40,921 bases of DNA, from positions 1 through 40,921 of the forward strand of contig MU839291.1 in NCBI GenBank assembly GCA_030685235.1, written 5' to 3'. This document shows, piece after piece, positions 12,250 through 24,430 of this stretch. The stretch comes from Copromyces sp. CBS 386.78. Lineage: Eukaryota > Ascomycota > Sordariomycetes > Sordariales > Sordariaceae. How positions within the stretch are numbered: position 1 is the first letter of the stretch; each line of letters starts with the position of its first letter. Both the position numbers and the translations under genes were made by a program. The notes under the pieces were generated by a model, which saw only the letters and a program-made list of their open reading frames with translations, did not search any database and was not told where the DNA came from.

Positions 12250-13317
12250 AAAGCTATTCCTAGATCTTAATCGTCTATTACGTTTAAATCTAGTATAAAA
12301 CCTTTATTTTAGTCCTTCTTATCCTTTAAAATATCTTTAATAGTTTCTATTCCTAGTATTCTTCTAAATTCTATATACTTATCTACTGGTAAAACTTTTA
12401 TTAGACTATTTGCTAGTATTTTCTTTATTTTATAGTAATTAACTTTAATAGATCTTTTTTAAATCTCCTATTATAATTAATAATTATAAATATTAATATA
12501 ACGTAACTTAATAATTAGGTTATTGTTTTTAATAGTAACGAGGCGGATTATTTATTAATTATTATATTAGATCGTAGGAATTAGATTAATAAAGTTTATT
12601 AATTTCTTAATTAGTTTAGCTGTAAAAATCGCTTCCTTAACAACGAATTTTATAATTAGTAATTCTATTTATATTATTAAAATTATAATTATCGTTTATT
12701 AAGTAGCTTTTTAATATATAAATCCCCTAAATAATTTAATTATAAAGCTTTGTAAATTTTTATAATCGAAGCGGTTATTTATAAAAGAGGTATTTAATAC
12801 TATTTTAAATATATCGCCACCCCCTAAAGCTATAGTAAGTTCTTTAATAGTATAAAGGTAATATAATACTTTATTTATAACCTTATAATAATTTGGCCCG
12901 GGGTTATAATAGTAACGAGCTAATTTGCTTATTACGAAGGCGATATTTAATTTAGTAATAATTGTAATATATAATATAGAGCCGATTTTGATTTAATATT
13001 AATAAATAGACTTTCCTAAAGCTTTATTCTTATAAGGTATTAATTCTTAGTTAATTATAAGAATAAAAATAATATATTAATTATTAGTAAGGGCGTAGAT
13101 CTTTTTAAAATATAATTGTTAGGATAATTATATTTTCCTTTACTCTTAATTCTTAATTATTTCGATATTAAAGAACTATTATAATTTATCTCCCTTAATA
13201 AAGTAATACCATTATTTTAGGTCGGTTATATACTATTTAACTTCTACCTCTCGTCTCTTAAAATAGGCGAAAACAATATTATTTATATAGTAAAAAATAA
13301 AGATACCGTTTTTAATA
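12250..13317 (-). pseudogene. Copia B pol remnant, downstream part (RT end and RNase H)
   Basis: This is the reverse-complement counterpart of Copia A 10,520-11,590. It includes the reverse transcriptase active-site block, again reading YINN instead of YVDD on the minus strand (about 13,271-13,295), then the RNase H region. The MULE interrupts the frame only about a dozen codons upstream of this active site. Stops and missense changes are of RIP type. Confidence 0.8.
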
Positions 13318-13411
13318 GAGAACATCTTTCTACACTGCCATAAAAGTCTTACGATATTGTCGCCCCATCCTTCCCGCCCGCCAAGGCACGCCAATGTACC
13401 CCAAAATTTTT
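13318..13411 (+). repeat. Left terminal inverted repeat of the MULE
   Basis: The 94 bp repeat pairs with 16747-16840. The outer 40 bp are nearly identical to the reverse complement of the right end. The inner part differs by a short insertion/deletion around the CCTTCCCGC block and by C/T changes. Confidence 0.85.
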
Positions 13412-13859
13412 TGAACCAATTAAATCGCTCGTATCCATTCTAAGTCTCCACGCTCTTATTCTTAGCGTTAATAAACCGTACCGCGCCCGCCAAGCCCCTA
13501 GATTATAGCTTATTATATATCCTACCCCCTGTATAAACTAGATTTCGTAACTAATAATCTATCGTTATACTTAGCGATTTGTATCGTCGTATCGTATTAT
13601 CGCTTCCTCTATTACTATTACTATTATTACCCTCCTATAATTAATTAAACTACTATTGCACATTACGAAATACCGCTTAAGTAAATAAAACGTTAATATT
13701 TATTAATAGTATAGAAATAATATATTAATTTTCTATACGTTTTACAATTAACTGTAATATAAATAGCCGATGTAGCGACCTAGCTAATAGGCGTACGCGA
13801 CCGTAGCGTATACCCAATCGACCTTAATTTTATCGACTCTAGTTTAAAACCCTCAACAA

Positions 13860-16430
13860 GCGATACCCCAATTGAGCCCAGCAAGTCCCATACCCCTAGC
13901 GAGCCTACTTTAGCGCAATCTATAGAAATCGATAATAACGATGAGGAGACCCTTACCCCTCCATGCTACGAATATAGCGACTACCCTATTTTTAATACCT
14001 AATACAAAACCTTCAATAAGTTAGTTACGGCCGTATAATAATAGGGACGCAAGCTTGGTTATAGTCTAGTAAAGGGTCGCTCTACGAATTTCTAGACTAA
14101 TATTAGTTATATACGTTGTAAATTCGTTTATTTAGTTAGTCCTATTTATAAGGCCGATAATTATTCTCGTTCTATATTAATATCGAAATAGGGATACTTC
14201 TAGTAAAGGAATGCTAAATCGTTAAAGTATAATAATAGGAAATAGATTTTTTACTTTTATAAAGGTTATAAATTTTATAATTATCTTCCTAATAATAAAC
14301 TATTCGTATATAGAACGTTTAAGGTTGAATATAAGGCCTTCGTAGCCTTATATTTAAACTGCCCTAGTATGAAGAACTGTAAGATTACTAGCGAATTACG
14401 TAAGAAATTCCTAAATTTTTATTTTACAAAAAATTAATTCGTTAACTTTTATTATCAATTTAAAAAGGAGGTAGAGTTTAGATATAACCTTTTCTAATTT
14501 ACTATAAAATTATTGAAGGAGAAGGGGGTCTACTTTGAAGTTAATTGGATTGACGAATCTAAAATTAAATCAATTACCCTTTTTTAAAGTAATTTATAGG
14601 GAGAGTAGATATGGAAGTAGAATCCTTAGGTCTAAATATATAATAATACGTATAAAATTAATAATAAAAGCCTCGCTTTCTTCTAGATTATTAGTATATA
14701 TAATATTAGCTATACTTTTAATTACGGTTTCGGGCTAATTGATAATAAGCGGTAGGAAGGTTTTAATTAGCTTATAGATAAAGTTAATATTCGTTATAAA
14801 ATTATTTAGGTTAATAAGCCTAGGGTTATTATTATAAATTACGATATAGTAATAAAGGTAGCTATTAAGCGAATTTATTCCCAAGTAAAATTATAGCTTT
14901 ATATTTTTTACATTAATAAAAATGTAGTGTTAAATATTAAACGCAAATGGGATAAGAAGGTCGCCGCTTTAATTATTAATATTTATACCGTTATAATATA
15001 AATGTAGATATAGCGAGAAATATTAGTATTAATATTAGCCTAGCCTACGCTAATATAACTTAATAATATAACGAATTTAAAAGATTTTAACGATAAAGAT
15101 TGAGAGGTAATTAGTAGTTTTAACCGCTTAGTAAATAATATAGATTCGTTGGGGGCTATACTTAATATTGTAGAATATTTAAGAATAGGCCTTTATACCC
15201 TTTAGAAATATATATATTACGCGTATACAATTAACGACTTTAATTCTACCTTTAAAAAGTTCTATAATTACTTTATATATTAAATTACGATTATTATATA
15301 TTTAAAAGAAATTTATATAGTAGTAAAGGAGGAGTGGGTTACTTATTATATTAACGAGCATTTAAATTTCGGTTATCGTACTATATCGCCTATTAAATTA
15401 GTAAACTGTACTTTAAAGAGTTATATTATTAGCGGTAAATCTATATTTATCCTTATATAATCTATAGTAAATTAACTATCTTTATTTATATAGGTTCGAG
15501 TCCTGTTGTTGCCGCCGTTATATAAAATTTTAAATTATCCGATAATATAAAAGAGAATATTGAAGATAAAATTTTAAAGTAGATTACTTGCGTTAAATAC
15601 GAATATTTTGCCTAGTTATAGGTAAGAGATATTTGTAGAGAATTTTCTTAGAAAGCCTTCGATAAAATCGTTTGTTAACGTTGTATTATATTCGGTGCGG
15701 TCCCTACGGCGGCTAGGCTAGATTCCGATGAGTTGGAGCTATGTACCAGCAAATTTATAGTATAATATAGTTTGCCTTGCTCGTATACTATATTCGAATC
15801 CCTTTTTAACCGAAATTAGCTATTCTTATTTAATAAATTCGATTGTTACCCTTTTTAGTAGCTTACTAAATTGCTAGATAACGAGGATTAGTACCTTAAA
15901 TATTAGGATTTCGATAAGGTAATTAAGTTTAAAAGTCGACTTCGTTATAATACCCCCTTCGCGCTAGAACTTCGTATTCCTTAGTTGATTGCGCCAATTA
16001 ATATTTAAGCCCCCCTTCCTTCAATTGCGTTAATTTAATTTTAAGCGGTAGTATTATAATTTCGAGAAAAGCTTCGTTTGTAGCCTAGCTGCGGTTGCTA
16101 GTTTAGGGTAGGCTGAAACTTTATTACTTCGATACGAGTAGCGCTATTTATTTAGTGAAATGTATTTGTATAGGAGGGCGTAGATTTTAAGTAAGTTAAT
16201 AAGGTTAACCGCCGCGGTCTAGTTAGTATATAGACGAGGGGACGAGGCCGCCTTCGTGGTAGTATAAGAGGAAGAAATATAGAGAGAGGTGGCAAATTTA
16301 TACGGGGACGAGGAGGTTATATTGTTGGTATTGCGAGAGGAGGAGGTACTCCTACTAATACTATTCCTACTAGTACGTAGGGCAATCGTCGTAGTATACG
16401 TATTGTTGGTATGTAATAGTAAATAAGGCT
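13860..16430 (+). pseudogene. MULE transposase remnant, RIP-inactivated
   Basis: Translating through stops on the + strand gives a recognisable MULE transposase. At about 14,340-14,480 comes an N-terminal basic/zinc-like part. Near 14,810-14,960 lies the core PRVIIINYDIVIKVAIKRIY, followed by IFYINKNVVLNIKRKW. This matches the P-x-V-I-(V/I)-T-D-x-D and (C/L)xxH-(I/L)-N-K-N motifs of the family; the expected Asp and His are changed here to Asn and Tyr. A C-terminal domain (SPIKLVNCTLKSYIISG, about 15,390-15,440) corresponds to the S-P-x-E-S-x-N-x-x-L-K block. A Gly/Arg-rich tail is encoded around 16,200-16,400. Internal stops are frequent, so the copy is dead. Confidence 0.8.
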
Positions 16431-16746
16431 CTAGGGATTCGTTAGTAGTTAGATTGGGCGATTGAGAGCGATTATATAATAAATATTAGATAAATTATTA
16501 TTATATAGATTAATATAAATTGAGTACGATTAATTGATCGTTTAATTGAGCGATGTACGACTGTATTGTTAAGTGCGTTGTAAAGTGCGTTATAAAGTGG
16601 CCAATTTGGGTGTATATTTGGGTGCGGGCACGTAATATTTCGTGAAAGAATATAATGCCTAGATTTTTGGTGTGAAATCTATAAAAGAATACAAGTCCGA
16701 AGTAGAGTGTGGACTGCGATTTGGATGCGAGCGATCTAATTAGCTT

Positions 16747-16840
16747 AAAAATTTTGGGGTGTATTAGCGCGCGGGAAGGGTGTAAGTAGGTGGGGCGACA
16801 GTGTCGTAAGACTTTTATGGCAGTGTAGAAAGATGTTCTC
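16747..16840 (+). repeat. Right terminal inverted repeat of the MULE
   Basis: This is the 94 bp partner of 13318-13411 and also matches window positions 1-90. The last bases, GATGTTCTC, mirror the GAGAACATC start on the left. Confidence 0.85.
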
Positions 16841-19800
16841 TGTTAATAAGAATATAGGGCTCTTTAAGGATAGGTTTAAAACTATTATTAGTAAAGGTAT
16901 TAATTAATTCTCGTTACTATAATAATAGTAATCTTTATAATCCGTAGAATGCTTTATAAATTCGTAAGACTTTACCTTTTTTTTAATACCCTAACGGTAT
17001 TTTTATAAAGACTTTTTTATTAAGGTTGGCGTTAATAAAAATATTAATTACGTTGTATTATATAAATTCGAGATTAAAACGAATAATAATAATTATAATA
17101 ATTTGGAAAGAACGCTTAGCGAATATTAAAATATACGTTTCCTATCCTATCTTTTACTGCTAATCTCCTCGTACGACGAATCTTACTTTAACTTTCTTAA
17201 ATTTATTATTTTCAAAAAATTTGTATAAATATACCTATATATAATCGAAAATTTGCTTATTTCGAACCTTAAGCTCGTTACTATTAATTTCGACTTAGGT
17301 CTTTATTTTTTAATAACTTTTTAAGTATTCTTATTTAGCATTAAGGAATTATTATCGAAAAAAGTAATTATTAAAGTCTCGATATCGTTTTAATAATAGT
17401 AAAAAGTTATATTAATATATAATATTAAATTTATCGTTTTTAATAAAGCGGTTAAATTAGGCTTTCGTAATAATATCCCTTTTATAGAAGGCGGTAGGTT
17501 AATATAGACGGCCGGCGTTAAACGCTACTTTCTAAAGGGTAAAACCTTTTATAATAATATCCTTTAAATAGTTATTTTAAAAGAGATTAGAGAAGAAAAA
17601 TAATAGAAGTAGTATATTAAAAGGAGAAGGATAATTAAAGATATAATTAAATAATATTTTTATTGCGTTGTAACGTTCTATTCCCTATATTTCTTTATTA
17701 TCTTCCTAATTTACTAATAAAGTAAAAAATCGTTTTAGGAATTCGTTTGTATTAGTATTTTTAAAATTTATTCGGCTACTAAAGTAATTATAGGTTTTTT
17801 AAAGTTAATCGATTTATATAAGTAGATTTGCGAATTTATTAGAGGTAATCTTAAAAGTAGCTCTTTCTTTTAGTATATCTTTTATAAAGGTAGTATTTTT
17901 ATTAAAAATTATATTTTTCGTATTAATTATTTAGTTAGTATAAAGGTTCTAGATTCGATAAATAGAAGAGGATGAATACTTAATAAAGTAACCGATTTAT
18001 ATTTTTAGGTTATACTTTTTTCGCTTTTCTTTTTTAAATTGGGCTATAGTAATTATAATATAAATTTTATAATTATAAACCCTAAGATATAATAAGTTTG
18101 GTTTGCGTTGAATTGTAAAATTGCGTTAGCGGGTAATAGTTATATAAAAACGTTTATATAAGGATTTTTAGTTGTAGAAGTAGTAAGGGGATTTATTGGC
18201 GAAATATACGGCTATAAAAGTAATTTTTAGTTATATATCTTTTAGAATCTTTAAATTCTAGGCTATTACCTTCCCTTTCTCTTTAATTATATTCCCTAAG
18301 TATTTAGCCCCGCTATTTTGAGTTTAAGTATTAGGTACGTAGGTTTTAATTTAAATTCCTCTAATAGTAAAGAAGTCTTCTACGGTTTAAAATTTAATAA
18401 TTTCGTTATTATATTTAATATATTATAGTTTAATATTATATTAGTTTTCGAAAATAATAAATAAGTCGGTTAAAATAATAATAAAAAATACTACTATCCT
18501 ATCTTTAAAGTAATAATCCTAAATATAGCCGGTATATTGATAGGTAATAAATATAATACAAATATAATTTATTTTACTAGGTTCGAAATCGAAGAAATCG
18601 ATAGTTAATCTTTCCCCTAAACTATTATTTCGTAATTTGTACCGTCGTATAATTTACCGTTTAATCTTTAAAATAGTATATATATTATATTAAACGGTTA
18701 ATAGTCTTTTAAAATATATTCTTTTAATATTATAAAAATAGTTAAATATTTAGGGATTATAGTAGTTAAAACGATAATACTAAAAGTAATTATTTTTCTT
18801 ATAGTATTTACGACCGGTATAAGAATTAAATTAATTCCTTTTTATAAAGAAATTAGCCTATATTTTAATAAGGGGGGGATTTTCGAAAATTGTTTAACCG
18901 TATTATATAAATAGTTTATAGAAGAGCGTATAATTTAGGGATTATAAGTAATTATTAAGTAGTTTATAATCCTATTAATATTTTTACTATTGTAAGAGCT
19001 AGAGAGATACGAAGTTAATTATAAAATTTAATATAAAGGTTATATCCTTTAACCTTAACCTCTTTAAACCGTTCTTCCTTTAAATAATAATATTAATCAT
19101 TCTATACCTTTAAATCGGTATAGTTAAATTATTAGCCTAAAGAATTTCTCCGTAAGGGGTTCGTCGAAATAAAATAAAGCGGGAAATTTCGTTGAAGACG
19201 TATATTGAATTTCTAGAGTTGAAAATTGCGTAATTTTTAAATAGGTAAATCGTATTTTCGCTTTCTCTTATTTAGAAGGTTACTTAATTAATATTAAAAG
19301 TAGTATAATAAACGCCCTTATATACGGGTTAATTTTAGGAATTATCTTTATTAATATTATTAATTTCCTAATTTACTTAACAATTTTCGTCGCTATTAGG
19401 GTCGTTATTAAATTCCTCTATAAAAAGAGTATTATATTACATTACTAATTACTTATAGAGGATTTTAATTTTATAGCGGAATTAATTATTAATTTAGAAA
19501 TTCTTTTTAACGGTTTTATAAATATTTTAATTTCTTTTCTAATTAATTTTTACTAAATAAGGGAAAGAATATTAATATTTCTTAAATAAATAGATACTTC
19601 GCTTATAAACTTTATAGCGAAGAGAGGATTTAGTTAAATTAGCCTATTTCCTCTTATTTTAATTTAATTTATTTTAGTAGGAATTCTTATTATCAATTTT
19701 ATTTTTATTTAGAGTTAATCTAAATCCGAAATTTCCCCTCTTAATATTTTAAATTTTATTCGTTAATATAGTAAGGGTCTTTTTGTAGACTCCTATCCTT

Positions 19801-20880
19801 CGAAAATTTTTAAAAATTATATAAAAATTTAGTATATTCTTTTTAATTTAAGCGAAGTAATAACGGTTAACACCGGCTACTTATAGAAGGCGGATTATAT
19901 TAAAGTATATAAATAGGTCGTTAAACTAAGCGTTAATTTAAATAACTTTAGAGATTTTATAGCGCTTAGCTAATATTATAAAAGTATTTTATCTATTAAT
20001 TTACTTTATTATACCTTCTTTAAGTATTTTATAAAGGATTTTAAAATAATTATAGTAAACCCGACGAATATTTGTTTGAATATTAATAAGGTAGTAATTA
20101 TATATTCGTTTAAAAGTAATAAATTAAATTAAAATTAATTTTAAAGCTTTAAAAACGCTAACCTTTAATTTAGGGTTAATAATTTTTTATATTTAAATTT
20201 TAATTTTATTATTATAAAATTTGAAATCGCTAACGATTTTATGTTGTAGGCTATTAGAATTTTAAATATTAAAGAATTAATTTTTATTAGTTTAGGTAAA
20301 ATTAATCGGAAATACTAATAGGTTTTTAGTTTAATCTTTAATAGATTTGCTAATAGTTTTAGTAATATAAGGTATTTAAATGCCTTCTTAAATACCGAAT
20401 CGGCAAAAGTCGTTATTAAAGGTATTATTATAGAAGATAATATTATTATTCGTATTATAGGGCGAAGAGTAAATATAGTAATAGAAGAATAATTGGTATC
20501 GTTTATTCTTTTAGAGGTATTTAGATAAATATATTGAAAGGTACCGTTTTTCAACTTCGTAATATTTATTTATACTAAAGTAATACAGGTAGTTACTATA
20601 GCGGAGAAAAAATATAAGGAAAGGGATTATTTATTAAAAATAGGGGCTAATTCTCTACTTAGGAGGTAATTAATTAGCTAATACCCTTCGACGAAACTAA
20701 GAAATTCGTTTTCCTAGTCCCTATATTTATTAAGTATATTAAAATAAAGACGGGAAGTCTTAATAGAAGAATTAGTAGTAGGAAGAATTATTATAATTAT
20801 TTTAATTAATAGTATTAATATAGAAGGTAGGTAAAATATAAGTATTTTTAAATAGTCTTATAATATAGTAATACGATATT
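16841..20880 (-). pseudogene. Copia B gag-pol remnant, upstream part (Gag, integrase, start of RT)
   Basis: This is the minus-strand counterpart of Copia A 91-231 and 7026-10,520. The reverse transcriptase upstream half lies at about 16,850-17,260, the integrase at about 18,100-18,950, the Gag knuckle near 19,560-19,620 and the rest of Gag up to about 20,560. The longest surviving open piece is 79 codons (20315-20554). The region 20,560-20,880 would be the leader. Nothing here can be translated into a working protein. Confidence 0.78.
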
Positions 20881-20892
20881 TAGATTATTAAT

Positions 20893-21178
20893 TATTAAAT
20901 TAATACGTAGGGTAGAAATTAAAAGGTATATAGTAAAAGGTAATTATTTTGGTAATCCTTATTTCTATCCTTCTCGAAAGTTATTAGGGTTTAAATATAA
21001 GATTTAGGGATATTAGGAGGCTAGTCCTTATACGGTAGTATCGTCAAATAGTTTAAATATTGAGTTATAAGTATAAAGGGATCTCTATACTATATATATA
21101 GTGTATAAGGTTATCTAGATAGGGAGGCACATACTGGACTAGAAGTCTGGCTATCTATGCACACTCTAATAATCTGAC
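20893..21178 (-). repeat. 5' LTR of Copia B (286 bp)
   Basis: On the minus strand it starts TGTCAGATTATTAG (ending at 21178 on the plus strand with AATCTGACA). Its inner edge at 20893 reads TATTAAAT, the RIP form of TGTCAGAT. It aligns over its full length with Copia A's 3' LTR. Confidence 0.85.
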
Positions 21179-21442
21179 AGGTTCAACCATTAAAACAAAA
21201 CTTTGTATGGGGAAATTATCCCTATCAGCCAACACATTGCAAATCGTAAGATAGATCCGGCGTCGGACCTCCTTTACCCCTATAAGCTGAATGCACTAGG
21301 CTCTTGGCCGTACCTCCCCTGTATGCGCCGTGCATATACTTACATAAGGTCTTATCAACTTCCTAATCCGGTATAGTAATAGTTTATTCTATTAGTTTCT
21401 ATCTTCACGGGTTGGACTATAAAGATAGAGCGTTTTGTTAGT
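21179..21442. other. Short, less mutated island between Copia B and the Tc1-like element
   Basis: About 260 bp has more balanced composition than its surroundings, with intact CpA and TpG. No ORF, tRNA or repeat was recognised. It could be a remnant of single-copy host DNA in which the transposons landed. RIP needs duplication, so single-copy DNA is expected to be spared. Confidence 0.45.
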
Positions 21443-21508
21443 TAATAGGGGTAGAGGAGGGTACAAAGCGCCATCTACAATACAATACTGGTTTGTTTGT
21501 TAGTTAGG
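21443..21508 (+). repeat. Left terminal inverted repeat of the Tc1-like element
   Basis: These 66 bp pair with 26049-26123. The outer 26 bp and inner 20 bp match the right end closely; the middle differs by a small length change. Confidence 0.72.
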
Positions 21509-22807
21509 TTCTTGGGATAGGGGGTCGTATATAGGTACAAGTAGTCAATATATAACTTTTAATTAGTTAGAACATCGAATCGTAGTCTGTACACTAAATT
21601 AGTCATTATCGATATAGGATAATAATTAAGGGGTCAAGCGCTATATAAATACTTTACCGCGCTATTAAAAGTGTAGGACTTCTTTTTAAGCTAGATTATA
21701 GGGTATTATAGTACTTACTTATACCTAAAAGCCTATTAACTGTACCCAACCGTACTAAAATAATCGCTATTTAAATATTCCTAACGGAATATAATTTCTA
21801 AATAACTTTATTCAAACGACTAAACGGGTAATTAGCTAAATTAGCTAAATCAATTAAAATTAATCGCTCAATTTTATAAATTAAAAAGGCCGGTCTCTAT
21901 TCTAAATAATAAAATTCTTATTTACTTATATATATACCCTTCTATATACTATACCTCCTACAATTGCTTGCCTCGCTTACTATTATTTACTTATTTTACC
22001 CCAACTTTTCTTTATTTTATTACTTTATCTAATTAATTAAACCGCTTTAATAGGCCTACTTTACTACTCTATACCTATATAATAGTCTATAAACTTCCTT
22101 AGTTCGTCCCCAACCGCGTATAGAGGGTTTAGCCTTATTTGTTTAATAAGTACGACCTTTATTCTAATAATAATTATAATTCTAATACCTCTTCTATCCC
22201 TTCTAACGACGATACCAATAACGATATCGACAATAATTTCCCCGGCCCCCTTATCCTAATACCTTATAAATAGGTTGAGCGGGAGATCATTTTAAATTAC
22301 TTTAATATATCACCCTATTTTTAAAATTAATATAACCGCCGCACCATTATAATAATAGAAACGGCCACTCTACCCCGTAATATTATCGATTTAATAATTA
22401 AATTTAATAAGGAGAATTAATTTCCTACTCTTTACCTTCATTGTAAAAACTTTTGCCCTCGTCCTCCGATCGTACCCGGTAAGTTATTTTCCTTAATTAT
22501 ATAAATTTTATATTAATAACGAAATAATTACCTTAATATATTGGACTAGTATTCTAGCGGCGCCTAGTATGCCCGGCCCAATTGCTTTACTTTTATACCC
22601 TTGAATTAACCTAGTATCCTCTACCCCTGGTTTCGAAGGCTTTACACCGCTATAATTCCCTCCCCGTATCCCTTTTACGCCTATTATTATTAATAACCTT
22701 AATTTTATATAGTATTACATTAGTCCGGCCTAGAAATCTACGCCTACTTTATATAAGGAGCGGATTATAATTAAAGTATTACGCTTTTATAATAATATAA
22801 CCGTACC
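21509..22807 (+). pseudogene. Upstream part of the Tc1-like element (probable transposase N-terminus), not resolved
   Basis: The stretch between the left inverted repeat and the LTR insertion should hold the 5' leader and N-terminal DNA-binding part of the transposase. It is RIP-mutated and I could not recognise a helix-turn-helix motif. The evidence is position only: it is on the coding side of the recognisable C-terminal transposase segment beyond the insertion. Confidence 0.3.
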
Positions 22808-23028
22808 TATTATAGGGCTAGCGCCCTAGGGTCTGTGATCTAGCTGCTAGCTAGATTATAGGCCTGCGAGGGCTCTAGTCCGGATGCCCCGGCCTTGGCG
22901 CCACGGTGCACAAAACCCTTTCTAGACTGCGCCTTCTACGTAGTCTTCTCTCTTACTCTCTTTATTAAATATAGTATTTCAACCTTATACGACTACTCGC
23001 TATACCTTACTCTTATAAACCCGTTACA
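22808..23028 (+). repeat. 5' LTR of the Gag-only element (221 bp)
   Basis: It matches 24729-24949 along its whole length. The differences are C/T and G/A changes, for example CTAGGGTCTGTGATC here against TTGGGGTCTATAATC in the 3' copy. Confidence 0.87.
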
Positions 23029-23279
23029 TTATATTTAACCTTCTTTTCAACGACCTCGTACCATCGCTTGCACGTTCAAAGAGTCTCCCTCCCCGCTATT
23101 ACAATATTTTAATAAATCCTATAGTCGCCAAACTCCTAAGAACGGTATCGGCAATTCGCTTCGTCTATCGAGTAGATTATCGTTAAGATCGCCGCTCTCA
23201 AAGTATCGTCCTCCCCTTTACTAGACTCGTCGCCCTCCAAGAAACTAGTCCTCCCTCACCTCGAAAAATTTTCTAGGGA

Positions 23280-24430
23280 AAAAGTAGACTTTAAGACTTA
23301 GGTACTTAGTGCGCAAGCTAAGCTCTACGTTAATAGCTTCGCTATTAGCGATTTTAAAATATAGTTTTACTATTTATTTACTAGCTTGTTGCCCGCCGTT
23401 AAATACCCCCTCGTTTTATTCGCCGCTACGCTACGATTGTTATAGGAATTTCTCGATAAGTTCCAGCTTACTTACGGTAATCCGAACCCTAAGAAGCGCG
23501 CCGGTTAAAAATTCGCCTCTATCCGCTAGAAGAGTAAGGAAGGTATTGTAACCTTCCTAATCCGTTATAAGGAAGTGCTTTACCGAACTTAAGCCGATTT
23601 TTAATCCAACGCCGCGAAGGTTAATTCGCTAACTTACGCGCTCACTGATTATTAGAAGTAGCGGCTTAATAATTATACCGACGTCCTAAAGCAATACCTA
23701 GACTTGCTTACGTATCTACGAAAGCTTAACGGTAATACTTTTTTTATTTTATCCTCTTCGAAATACCCAGTTAATAATAACGCTGGTAATCCTATAGATA
23801 CTTTTATTAATACTATAGTAATTTCGCTATTTTAAAAGTAGAAGAATAGATAGAAGAAGGAGGGTAAGTGTATTAATTGTAGGAGTGGCTCCTATTAGTT
23901 TAAATAGTGCAAAAAAGCGAAGACCGGAATGAATAATATATAGCTTAATTCGGTTGGGGGCATAGGCGGTTACAATAGCGACGATTGAGAAGAAGAAGAA
24001 TATTCGGACTAAGCGATACCTTAGAGATGAGGGTTATTCCGATAAGACTACGATAGAAAAAAGTTTATACATCTATATAGGAAGGATCTTTATAACTATT
24101 AAAATATAGCGTTTACTAATTAGATAGCTAGTTAACTTCCTTCTACTTCTCTATACGTAGCTAGGAGAATTAGTATCTACTACGAAATACAACCGTAAAA
24201 GGGTAATAAACGTAATATTTCGTAAGTATAAAACTATTAAGCTTATCCTTAGCGAGGGATGCGTATCGAAATAATTTTATAGTTCTACGGTAATTTAGTT
24301 ATTAAGAATAAGGGCTCCTACTAGTAGGAGAAGTAGAGCGATACGAAGTATTAGGTAATAACTGTAATTCTAATTATTAACCGGGTATAAATTTACAATA
24401 TAGTAGAAGAGGTTCCTAAATAAGTACGGT
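23280..24430 (+). pseudogene. Gag remnant with CCHC zinc knuckle, RIP-inactivated
   Basis: Reading through stops, the interior gives a Gag-like protein. An alpha-helical retrotransposon-gag region spans about 23,460-23,760 (KFASIR, IVTFLIRYKEVLYRT and DYTDVLKQYLDLLTYL-like stretches). Around 23,870-23,925 the knuckle GKCINCRSGSYQFK.CKK follows; it is C-X2-C-X4-H-X4-C with the His codon changed to Tyr. TAG or TAA stands at many Gln positions. No protease, reverse transcriptase or integrase was recognised after it. The longest intact piece is 80 codons (23309-23551), probably in a shadow frame. Confidence 0.62.

Larger units (their letters stand above)
13318..16840 (+). mobile_element. Complete MULE (Mutator-like) transposon nested in Copia B
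   Basis: This 3,523 bp element has 94 bp terminal inverted repeats (13318-13411 and 16747-16840), beginning GAGAACATCTTTCTACACTG and ending with its reverse complement. The flanks are TTTTAATA (13310-13317) and TGTTAATA (16841-16848), matching at 7 of 8 positions; Mutator-type elements make 8-9 bp duplications. Comparing Copia A shows that the flanks join back in register around one copy of this target. The internal + strand encodes a degraded MULE transposase. It is visibly less AT-rich than the Copia around it, especially after 15,690. Confidence 0.87.
11945..21178 (-). mobile_element. Copia element B, minus strand, interrupted by a MULE
   Basis: This is a nearly complete Copia element read on the minus strand from its 5' LTR (20893-21178) to its truncated 3' LTR (11945-12190). 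Removing the nested MULE (13318-16840) leaves about 5.7 kb, a usual Copia length. Coding remnants are colinear with Copia A in inverted orientation. Its flank at 21179 is GGTTC; because the other end is truncated, the 5 bp target duplication cannot be tested. Confidence 0.85.

Noticed and set aside
14535..14738. 67-codon open frame in the AT-rich half
   Set aside because: It is a surviving piece inside the RIP-mutated MULE transposase, not a separate gene.
13318..16840. A Starship-type giant element or its captain recombinase
   Set aside because: The ends are MULE inverted repeats and the interior matches a MULE transposase; no tyrosine recombinase motif was seen.
20315..20554. 79-codon open frame on the minus strand
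   Set aside because: It lies in the Gag region of Copia B and aligns with Copia A 91-231; it is a RIP fragment.
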